Origin: CAIKZJ01 sp964626015 | Lineage (GTDB): Bacteria; Bacteroidota; Ignavibacteria; Tepidaquicellales; Tepidaquicellaceae | Assembly: GCA_964626015.1 (NCBI GenBank) | Contig: CAZVCC010000086.1 | Location: forward strand, 1-8,888 | Length of the DNA: 8,888 nucleotides | Direction: 5' to 3' | Shown here: positions 1 through 6,521 of the stretch, piece after piece | How the letters are laid out: each line of letters begins with the position of its first letter | Numbering within the stretch: position 1 is the first letter of the stretch | The notes under the pieces: generated by a model | The model's input: only the letters and a program-made list of their open reading frames with translations | What the model was told of the DNA's origin: nothing | Databases searched by the model: none | Position numbers and translations under genes: made by a program

Positions 1-32
1 CTTAGTGTTGAAAAGTTTTTATTCTTCTTTCA

Positions 33-56
33 TTTGGTGCTTTGGTGGTTTGGTGG
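33..56. repeat. three tandem octamers in the leader of the ssnA operon
   Basis: Three head-to-tail copies of TTTGGTGN (at 33, 41 and 49) share seven identical bases, with the eighth base C, G, G. A looser relative, CTTAGTG, sits at bases 1-7. The period of 8 is not a codon multiple, so the array is unlikely to be protein-coding. On the other strand it reads as CACCAAA blocks, resembling the CACAAAG / CACCAAG dispersed intergenic repeats I recall from many Bacteroidota and related genomes; that resemblance is from memory and unchecked. It ends 32 bases before the ssnA start, so it could lie in the 5' untranslated leader or in the promoter. I see no convincing -10/-35 or Bacteroidota-type -7/-33 promoter in bases 1-88. 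Confidence 0.6.
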
Positions 57-88
57 TGATATTTTAACAATAAATTATTTACAATACA

Positions 89-1417
89 TTGAATACAATC
101 TTAATAAAAAATGGCATAATAATAACTCTCGGTGAAAACCCGAAGGTACTCTATAATCATTCTATTTTAATAGAGGGCGAAAGAGTAAAGAAGATAGACG
201 AAACTAAAAACTTTACTGGTAAATTCGATAAAGTAATCGATGCCCGCGGCAAAGTGGTTATGCCCGGATTTATCAATGCACATATGCATTTCTACAGCAC
301 TCTTGTACGCGGTCTCGGTAAGGCAAACCCTTCGAAGAATTTCAACGAGGTATTGCAAAACCTTTGGTGGCGGCTTGATAAAAAGCTCGATGCTGATACA
401 AATTACTACAGCGCTCTGATAATGGCTATCAACGCCGTTAAACACGGCACAACAACTTTAATAGATCATCATGCGAGTCCATTCTCTGCTAAAGGCTCTC
501 TTAATCAGATTGCCAAAGCCGTTAAGGAAACGGGTCTTCGTGCATCGCTCTGTTACGAAGTTTCTGACCGCGACGGTGATGAGATTGCCGAAGAAGGTCT
601 TGAAGAGAACACTGAGTTTATTAAGCAGTGCCAGAAGAATAATGACGAGCAGCTTAAAGCTATGTTCGGACTTCATGCCGCATTTACTCTAAGTGATAAG
701 ACTCTTGAAAAAGCGTCAAAACTTGGCAACGGCCTCAATACGGGTTTTCACGTCCATGTTGCAGAAGCAGAATCCGATGAAGAGTTTAACGTAAAGAACT
801 TTGGAATGCGTGTAGTAGAGCGGCTTGATAAATTTAATATACTTGGAAATAAAAGTCTTGCTATTCACTGCGTTCATATAAACGATAAGGAAATGGACAT
901 CCTTGCAAAGAATGATACAGCAGTTGTTCATAACCCGCAGTCAAATTTAAATAATGCTGTCGGTATAGCAGATATAATAAAGATGCAGGAAAAGGGCATA
1001 CTTGTCGGACTTGGTACGGACGCCATGACAGTAAAAATGCCTGAAGAGCTTCGTGTTGCTCTCTGGGCACAGCATATAAGGAATTCAAATCCAACATGCG
1101 GATTCATGGAAGTTGCAAACACTCTGCTTAATAACAACAGAAAAATTGCATCACGATACTGGAATTTGCCTCTCGGTACTATAGAAGAAGATGCAGCAGC
1201 TGATATTATACTGATAGATTATTATCCGCCAACACCTCTTGATGAAACCACATACATCGGGCATATTATTTTCGGTTTATCACAGTCTGTCGTAGATACC
1301 ACTATCGCAAACGGAAAAGTATTAATGGAAAATAAAATATTAAAGATTGATGTGAACGAGGAAGAAGCATCAGCGAAATCAAAAAAACTTACAGTAAAAC
1401 TCTGGGAAAGGTTTTAA
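89..1417 (+). CDS. ssnA: SsnA-type metal-dependent amidohydrolase (putative aminohydrolase)
   Basis: This 442-residue protein belongs to the amidohydrolase superfamily (the cytosine deaminase / chlorohydrolase-like branch). The metal ligands are all visible: HxH at H65/H67 after the MPGFINA strand, HxH at H221/H223 with E226, H260, and D311 in LGTD. It shares NLWWRLD (91-97), IDHHAS (125-130) and a C-terminal GHI-FG segment (391-396) with E. coli SsnA as I remember it, and the length matches. The family hydrolyses C-N bonds of ring or amidine substrates; the exact SsnA substrate is inferred to be a purine breakdown intermediate. The enzyme is cytoplasmic, with no signal peptide. The start is TTG at 89. 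The in-frame stop at 71-73 leaves only ATT codons upstream, the ATG at 111 is out of frame, and TTG gives the expected beta-strand start MNTILIKNG. It heads the operon, 3 bases before ygeY. Confidence 0.93.
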   Translation: MNTILIKNGIIITLGENPKVLYNHSILIEGERVKKIDETKNFTGKFDKVIDARGKVVMPGFINAHMHFYSTLVRGLGKANPSKNFNEVLQNLWWRLDKKLDADTNYYSALIMAINAVKHGTTTLIDHHASPFSAKGSLNQIAKAVKETGLRASLCYEVSDRDGDEIAEEGLEENTEFIKQCQKNNDEQLKAMFGLHAAFTLSDKTLEKASKLGNGLNTGFHVHVAEAESDEEFNVKNFGMRVVERLDKFNILGNKSLAIHCVHINDKEMDILAKNDTAVVHNPQSNLNNAVGIADIIKMQEKGILVGLGTDAMTVKMPEELRVALWAQHIRNSNPTCGFMEVANTLLNNNRKIASRYWNLPLGTIEEDAAADIILIDYYPPTPLDETTYIGHIIFGLSQSVVDTTIANGKVLMENKILKIDVNEEEASAKSKKLTVKLWERF

Positions 1418-1420
1418 ATA

Positions 1421-2617
1421 ATGTACGATAAGATATTTAATAGAGCTAAAGAACTCGGAAAAGATACTGCGGAATTTCTCTGCGATTTAATAAGAACACC
1501 CTCATTTTCTGGCAAGGAGAAAGATGTACTTGAACTTATAAAAGCAAAGATGCTTAAAGAGGGATTTGATGAAGTGAATATTGACGGACTTGGAAACGTT
1601 ATTGGAAGAATAGGAAGTGGAAAGAAAGTTATTGCATTCGACGCTCATATAGATACTGTCTATCCTGGCGAGATGTCCCTCTGGAGCTTCGACCCGTTTA
1701 CTCCAAAAATTGAAGACGGAAAAGTATGGGGACGCGGATCTGTTGACCAGAAAGGCGGTATGGCTTCGATGGTCTATGCAGGAAAGCTTATAAAAGAACT
1801 CGGACTAAATAAAGATTACACTATATATTTTACAGGCACAGTGATGGAAGAAGACTGCGACGGTTTATGCTGGCAATACATAATAAACGAAGATAAAATA
1901 AAACCTGAAATGGTTGTAATTACCGAACCCACTAATATGAACATCTATCGTGGTCATAGAGGCAGAATGGAAATTATGATTAAAGTAAAAGGATTTTCTT
2001 GCCATGGTTCTGCCCCTGAACGGGGAGATAATGCAATCTACAAAATATCCCGCATAGCTCTTGAAATTGAAAAGCTGAACGAAAGACTAACATACGATGA
2101 ATTTCTTGGAAAGGGTTCTGTTTGCGTTACTCAGGTATTTTTCAACTCACCCTCACAGTGTGCCGTCCCCGACGCAGCAAGCATACAGCTTGACAGGCGT
2201 CTTACTTTCGGCGAGACAAAAGAATCGGCAGTTGCAGAAGTGAAGGAAGCAGCAAAACTTGCGGGTTATCCGGATGCGGAAGTTGAAGTTCTTATGTATG
2301 AGGAAAAGGCTTTCACGGGACTTGTGTATCCTACAGAAAAATATTATCCTACATGGAAGATTCCCGAAGATTCTGTTTATCTTAAGGATGCAGTATTCGC
2401 TTATAAGAATGTTCTTAACCGCGAACCGAAAGTTGATAAATGGACGTTCAGTACTAACGGCGTTGCCATTGCAGGTATGCACGGAATTCCATGCATTGGC
2501 CTCGGTCCCGGCAATGAAGTTCTTGCACACATGCCGAATGAAAATTCACCCGTTGAACATCTTAGCGAATGCGCCGCAGTCTATGCAGGCATCGTTTATA
2601 AAATGAATAACCCATAG
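1421..2617 (+). CDS. ygeY: YgeY family M20 metallohydrolase (selenium-metabolism/purine cluster type)
   Basis: This 398-residue M20 peptidase/deacylase has the full two-metal site: H76 and D78 in DAHIDTV, D109 in RGSVDQKGG, the general-base pair E143-E144, E169 in ITEP, and a late H370 in AHMPNE. The lid/dimerisation domain (about 180-300) carries SCHGSAPERGDNAI at 193-206. Long blocks (GGMASMVYAGK, TGTVMEEDCDGLCWQYII, DKWTFSTNGV) match E. coli YgeY as I recall it, so the subfamily call is firm. M20 enzymes hydrolyse amide, N-acyl or N-carbamoyl bonds, and YgeY genes accompany selenium-dependent molybdenum hydroxylase and urate-degradation loci. The true substrate is inferred to be an acylated or carbamoylated amino acid made from the purine ring. 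The ATG lies 3 bases after the ssnA stop, behind a weak GGGAAAGG (1404-1411). The next gene follows after one base. Confidence 0.95.
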   Translation: MYDKIFNRAKELGKDTAEFLCDLIRTPSFSGKEKDVLELIKAKMLKEGFDEVNIDGLGNVIGRIGSGKKVIAFDAHIDTVYPGEMSLWSFDPFTPKIEDGKVWGRGSVDQKGGMASMVYAGKLIKELGLNKDYTIYFTGTVMEEDCDGLCWQYIINEDKIKPEMVVITEPTNMNIYRGHRGRMEIMIKVKGFSCHGSAPERGDNAIYKISRIALEIEKLNERLTYDEFLGKGSVCVTQVFFNSPSQCAVPDAASIQLDRRLTFGETKESAVAEVKEAAKLAGYPDAEVEVLMYEEKAFTGLVYPTEKYYPTWKIPEDSVYLKDAVFAYKNVLNREPKVDKWTFSTNGVAIAGMHGIPCIGLGPGNEVLAHMPNENSPVEHLSECAAVYAGIVYKMNNP

Positions 2618-2618
2618 A

Positions 2619-3773
2619 ATGATTTACGAATGCTCATATTGCGGTAAAACCTTTAAACGGGATGAAGTTAAATATCTTTGTCCTTCGTGTTCTTCGGATT
2701 ATAAACCTGGAGAACCCTTGAAGGGAGTCCTTCTTGCTAAGTTTGATTATGATTTCATCGGAAAGAAGTTCACGAAAGATAATCCGGATATGAATCTCTT
2801 TTCAGCCGTTGAGGAAAAGTATTTCCCGGAATATAAATGCGGCAACACTCCTTTTTTAATGTTTTCAAACCTTAACAGGTATACAGGTTTTGATAATGTT
2901 TGGATTAAAAACGATTCTCTAAATCCCAGCGGCTCCTTTAAAGACAGAGCATCATTCCTCGTCGTAGCTGAATCTAACAGAATAAACGAAGATACTATTG
3001 TTACCGCATCTACAGGAAATGCCGCAAGTTCTCTCGCAGCTGTATGCGCTTCAGCGGAAAAGAAAGCAATTATCTTTGTGCCTGAATCTGCACCAAAAGC
3101 CAAACTGCTTCAAATGTTTATTTACGGCGCGGATGTAAGAAAAGTAAAAGGAACCTACGACGATGCATTCAGGCTTTCTCTTGATTACACAGAAACAAAC
3201 AAAGGACTGAACAGAAACACTGCATATCACCCACTCACTATCGAAGGGAAAAAATCAGCAGGGCTTGAAATATTCATACAGAACGAATTCAAGCTGCCCG
3301 ATGCAATATTGATCCCCGTCGGTGACGGAGTAATAATATCAGGAATATGCAAAGCATTCTTTGACTTAAAAGAAGCCGGAGTAATTAATAAGCTCCCAAG
3401 ATTAGTATGCGTTCAGGCAGAAAGCTCTGATGCTATTCATAATTTTATTCAGACAGGCAAATACAGAAATGCTTTAAATCCTATTACAGTAGCAGATTCA
3501 ATTTCGGTATCTGCACCAAGCAATGCGTACATGGCTGCAAAATCAGTAAAGGATTCAGGCGGATTTTCTGTAACTGTTTCCGACGATGAAATTATGACAG
3601 CTCAGAAAGAACTTGCTATGACAACTGGTGTATTTGCCGAACCATCATGTGCGTCTGTGCTGGCAGCCCTGAAGAAATCAAAAGATAAGTTTGACAAGAA
3701 CGAACAGATTGTATTATTAATAACAGGCAGCGGTCTTAAAGATATCGATTCGGCTTTAAATTATTTTAAATAA
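2619..3773 (+). CDS. threonine synthase-like PLP enzyme (fold type II) with N-terminal zinc-ribbon motif
   Basis: This 384-residue protein resembles threonine synthase. The N-terminus has two CxxC knuckles, C5/C8 and C21/C24, a probable small zinc ribbon. The PLP lysine is K108 in NPSGSFKDR, the substrate/carboxylate loop is STGNAAS (131-137), and a C-terminal TGSGLKD (369-375) resembles the TGHGLKD of threonine synthases. The PLP-phosphate loop reads PVGDGVI (233-239) where classic threonine synthases have a GNAGN-type sequence, so this looks like a divergent paralog. With no hom or thrB beside it, and lying between ygeY and xdhA, it more likely performs beta- or gamma-elimination on an amino acid released in purine catabolism than threonine synthesis; this is inference. 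The ATG is one base after the ygeY stop and has no Shine-Dalgarno sequence. The start is supported because C5 lies just behind it. I give no gene symbol, since thrC would imply a function I doubt. Confidence 0.85.
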   Translation: MIYECSYCGKTFKRDEVKYLCPSCSSDYKPGEPLKGVLLAKFDYDFIGKKFTKDNPDMNLFSAVEEKYFPEYKCGNTPFLMFSNLNRYTGFDNVWIKNDSLNPSGSFKDRASFLVVAESNRINEDTIVTASTGNAASSLAAVCASAEKKAIIFVPESAPKAKLLQMFIYGADVRKVKGTYDDAFRLSLDYTETNKGLNRNTAYHPLTIEGKKSAGLEIFIQNEFKLPDAILIPVGDGVIISGICKAFFDLKEAGVINKLPRLVCVQAESSDAIHNFIQTGKYRNALNPITVADSISVSAPSNAYMAAKSVKDSGGFSVTVSDDEIMTAQKELAMTTGVFAEPSCASVLAALKKSKDKFDKNEQIVLLITGSGLKDIDSALNYFK

Positions 3774-3788
3774 CAGAATATATTAAAA

Positions 3789-6065
3789 ATGAAAAAGGAA
3801 AACCCAAAATCGTGGCGGAATGATGCTTATGCTAAGGTAACAGGACGCACAAAGTACACGGACGATATTAAGTTTCCGTTTATGCTGCATGCGGTTCCTG
3901 TTTATACTGACAGCGTTCATGCGGTCATTAAGAATATTGATACTTCTGCATCTGAAAAATCTCTCGGTGTCGTTAAAGTATTAACATGGAAAGATATTAA
4001 AGGTGCGCTTACTTTCGGTCAGATTATAAAAGATTATCAGATTTTTACAAAGGATAAAATATACTTCAATGGCGACGTTGTTGCTCTTGTCGTTGCCGAT
4101 ACACGAGCAAACGCAATCAAAGCGGCATCACTTGTTAAAGTTGATGTTGAAGAGTTAACTCCCGTACTTGATGTCGAAGTTGCAATGAATCCCAACACTC
4201 CTCTTATTCATCAGGAACATGGTTCTAATATTATAAACAAACATGTTGTAAGAAGAGGAAATACAGATGAAGCTTTTAAAGAATGTGATATAATTCTTAA
4301 CGAAACATTTCAGACTCAGTTTATTGAGCATTCATACATGGAGCCGGAAGTTGCTGTTTGCAATCCCCGCCATGACGGAGTGATGGAAGTTTACGGAAGT
4401 ATGCAGCATCCATTCAGTACAAGACGTTTTGTAGCGTCAACACTCGGCTGCAGTCTCGCAGAGGTTGAGGTTATCGGTACGCCTATGGGCGGCGGTTTCG
4501 GAGGCAAAGATGATACAGCTGCAATCGTATGTGCCCGGACTGCTCTTGCTGCAATGATTACAGGCAAGCCCGTAAAGTGTTCTTATTCAAGAGAGTGGTC
4601 ATTCAAAGAAAGTTACAAGCGACATCCTTATAAAGTTTATTATAAAATGGGTCTATCTAAGGATGGTATTATAAAAGCAGTGAAATGTAAAATTATTGCT
4701 GATGGCGGTGCGTATTGTTCGGTTACTCCTTGGGTTACATGGCGCTCTACAGTGCAATGCTGTGGTCCCTATCAGGTCGAAAATGTTCACTGCGATACGT
4801 ATGGAGTTTATACAAACAACGTCTTTACGGGCGCAATGAGGGGATTCGGATCACCGCAGATGAACTTCGTTGTTGAATCAATGATAGAAATTGCTGCTCG
4901 GAAATGTAATCTTTCGGTGATTGACATTAGAAAGAAGAATATGGTAAGGCAGGGAAGTACAACTGTAACCGGTCAGAAACTTGATAACCATAAGGTCGCT
5001 ATGGATGAAACTCTGGATACTGTATTAAAAGAATTTGATGTTGAAATTAAACTTAAAAAATGCTCGTATGGCAATTCTGATGGTGACGAACTTTACGGAG
5101 TAGGTCTGGCAATGAGTTACAGAGGAATGAGTATTGGAGCGGAAGGTGTTGACTTCAACTCCGCAATTATAAACGTTCAGCCCGATGGCTCAATAATACT
5201 TGAAACCGGCATTCATGAAAACGGACAGGGTTCTGAAAGTGCAATGTGCTTAATCCTTGCAAGGGAACTTGGAATTAGTCTTGATAAAATCGTTTATAGA
5301 AGACCCTCCACTTCAACAATCCCTGACGGCGGTACAACAGTAGCGTCGCGCGGTACTGTACTTGGTGGCGGAGCAGTTGTCCGTGCAGTAGAAGATTTAA
5401 AATTAAATATTTCAAAGTTTCTGTCGAAGAAATATAGCTGCTCCTCAGAGCAATTTGATATAAAAGATAATGTAGTATATTTCGAAAAAGGTGAAAAGAC
5501 TTTCAATGAAGTCATTAAAGAGATGTTTAACTCACGCGAATATCCTCATGTCTTGGGTATCTACAGACCTCCGGCAGTTTCGTGGAATGAAAATAACGGA
5601 CAGGGTGATGCCTATTTTTCGTGGACTTACGGTTGTCAGGCCGTTGAAATATCAATTAATAAGAAAACTGGAAAACTTAAACTTCTGAATGCAATTTCTG
5701 CTCATGATTGCGGTAAGGCAGCTAATGTTGAAATGACACTCGGACAGTTCTACGGCGGTATGGCGATGGGTATCGGATACGGAATTTTTGAAGAAGTTAA
5801 AATCAAAGACGGTAAAATTATCAACGATAATTTCAACTCTTACAGATTGCCACGTGCTACTGATATGCCCGAAATGAAGGCAATCCTTATTGAAAACCCT
5901 GACCCCAATTCTCCTTCAGGAGCAAAAGGAATAGGAGAGCCGACAAATGAACTAATGGCTCCTGCAATTGCAAATGCAATCTTTAATGCAACTGGTCAGA
6001 GATATTATAAGCTTCCGATAAAAGTTAAAATTGAAGAGGAGGAGATTATATGCAGACGACCATAA
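3789..6065 (+). CDS. xdhA: xanthine dehydrogenase-family molybdenum-cofactor subunit (XdhA type)
   Basis: This 758-residue large subunit carries the molybdopterin cytosine dinucleotide site and catalyses hydroxylation of a purine-like heterocycle, passing electrons to the Fe-S subunit. The N-terminal a/b hammerhead domain covers about 1-125 (GRTKYTDDI at 19-27), followed by the Mo-binding domains. Aligning by eye to bovine xanthine oxidase, cofactor and active-site positions fall at Q206 (bovine Q767), F237 in GGGFGGK (F798), R351 (R912), Q480 in HENGQG (Q1040) and catalytic E717 in GIGEP (E1261). Purine-contact positions fall at D241 (E802), R319 (R880) and F353 (F914). This pattern favours a purine substrate over CO or aldehyde. 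It starts 15 bases after the previous gene, without a Shine-Dalgarno sequence, and overlaps the next gene by 16 bases. No signal peptide is seen. No FAD subunit is adjacent. Distinguishing xanthine, hypoxanthine or another purine is not possible from sequence. Confidence 0.9.
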   Translation: MKKENPKSWRNDAYAKVTGRTKYTDDIKFPFMLHAVPVYTDSVHAVIKNIDTSASEKSLGVVKVLTWKDIKGALTFGQIIKDYQIFTKDKIYFNGDVVALVVADTRANAIKAASLVKVDVEELTPVLDVEVAMNPNTPLIHQEHGSNIINKHVVRRGNTDEAFKECDIILNETFQTQFIEHSYMEPEVAVCNPRHDGVMEVYGSMQHPFSTRRFVASTLGCSLAEVEVIGTPMGGGFGGKDDTAAIVCARTALAAMITGKPVKCSYSREWSFKESYKRHPYKVYYKMGLSKDGIIKAVKCKIIADGGAYCSVTPWVTWRSTVQCCGPYQVENVHCDTYGVYTNNVFTGAMRGFGSPQMNFVVESMIEIAARKCNLSVIDIRKKNMVRQGSTTVTGQKLDNHKVAMDETLDTVLKEFDVEIKLKKCSYGNSDGDELYGVGLAMSYRGMSIGAEGVDFNSAIINVQPDGSIILETGIHENGQGSESAMCLILARELGISLDKIVYRRPSTSTIPDGGTTVASRGTVLGGGAVVRAVEDLKLNISKFLSKKYSCSSEQFDIKDNVVYFEKGEKTFNEVIKEMFNSREYPHVLGIYRPPAVSWNENNGQGDAYFSWTYGCQAVEISINKKTGKLKLLNAISAHDCGKAANVEMTLGQFYGGMAMGIGYGIFEEVKIKDGKIINDNFNSYRLPRATDMPEMKAILIENPDPNSPSGAKGIGEPTNELMAPAIANAIFNATGQRYYKLPIKVKIEEEEIICRRP
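6037..6042 (+). promoter_or_regulatory. strong Shine-Dalgarno for xdhC inside the end of xdhA
   Basis: AGGAGG lies within GAGGAGGAG (6036-6044), 7 bases before the ATG at 6050. The same bases encode the glutamate run E750-E752 of XdhA. It fixes the xdhC start and is the only strong Shine-Dalgarno sequence before any gene in the window. Its presence could equally be a by-product of the GAG codons. Confidence 0.65.
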
Positions 6066-6511
6066 ACAGAAAAGTGTATAATATCCCGGACGAATTAAAA
6101 GAACTAAAACTTACAGAGTACTTAAGAGAATATCTGAATCTTACAGGAGTGAAGAATGGATGTGAGATGAGGTCATGCGGTGCATGTGCTGTGCTTATTA
6201 ACAACAAAACAATGCGTATTTGTCATTCGTCCGTTAAAGATATTGAGAGCTGCGAAGTTCTTACTATTGAAGGTATGGAAAATGAAGACGGCTCTCTTCA
6301 CCCACTGCAGCAGGCGTTTATAGATTATGGCGCTATTCAGTGCGGGTTCTGCACGCCGGGAATGGTTCTTACAGCTCATGCATTACTTCTTTCAAACAAT
6401 TCACCCACGCGGGAACAAATAAGAAAAGCATTACAAAGTAATCTTTGCAGATGCACAGGATATCAGCAAATAGTAGATGCTATTGAAGCAGCATCAGTTT
6501 ATTATAAATAA
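6050..6511 (+). CDS. xdhC: [2Fe-2S] subunit of the xanthine dehydrogenase-type hydroxylase (XdhC type)
   Basis: This 153-residue small subunit relays electrons from the molybdenum site. The N-terminal plant-ferredoxin-like domain binds one cluster through C38, C43, C46 (GCEMRSCGAC) and C58. The C-terminal helical domain binds the second through C98/C101 (CGFC) and C133/C135 (CRC, inside NLCRCTGYQ). All eight cysteines are present and the length is normal for the family. The ATG overlaps the last 16 bases of xdhA in another frame and is preceded by a good AGGAGG, suggesting coupled, balanced synthesis with XdhA. The usual third partner, an FAD-binding subunit, is not in this window, so the final electron acceptor is unknown. 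Naming follows E. coli, where XdhC is the Fe-S subunit; the unrelated Mo-cofactor sulfuration chaperone also called XdhC is not meant. Confidence 0.93.
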   Translation: MQTTINRKVYNIPDELKELKLTEYLREYLNLTGVKNGCEMRSCGACAVLINNKTMRICHSSVKDIESCEVLTIEGMENEDGSLHPLQQAFIDYGAIQCGFCTPGMVLTAHALLLSNNSPTREQIRKALQSNLCRCTGYQQIVDAIEAASVYYK

Positions 6512-6521
6512 TTTTATACAA

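Noticed and set aside
8..36. TTGAAA at 8-13 as a -35 box for a sigma70-type promoter
   Set aside because: No acceptable -10 hexamer lies 16-18 bases downstream, and no clear Bacteroidota-type -7 element (TAnnTTTG) is present.
69..79. AATAA-A-TTATT inverted repeat as a possible operator before ssnA
   Set aside because: Arms of five A/T bases in an A/T-rich leader are expected by chance, and no regulator gene is in view.
1..135. A + strand frame open from base 1 to a TGA at 133-135 (44 codons), possibly the tail of an upstream gene
   Set aside because: It would overlap ssnA by 47 bases, reads as low-complexity residues through the octamer repeat, and matches no family I know.
2153..2530. 125-codon open frame on the - strand inside ygeY
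   Set aside because: It lies wholly within a gene with all M20 motifs, is rich in Cys/Phe/Ile typical of antisense readings, and has no recognisable motif.
2747..3103. 118-codon open frame on the - strand inside the threonine-synthase-like gene
   Set aside because: It is antisense to the zinc-ribbon-to-PLP-lysine region of a clear protein, with no motif or ribosome site of its own.
3789..6065. In-frame UGA selenocysteine in the molybdenum subunit
   Set aside because: The frame runs without any internal TGA to its TAA. Selenium, if used, would be a labile ligand, not selenocysteine.
6477..6521. Upstream ATG extending YgeW by 15 residues
   Set aside because: The extension overlaps xdhC, and its residues are just the xdhC tail read in another frame. 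The family start aligns with the ATG at 6522.
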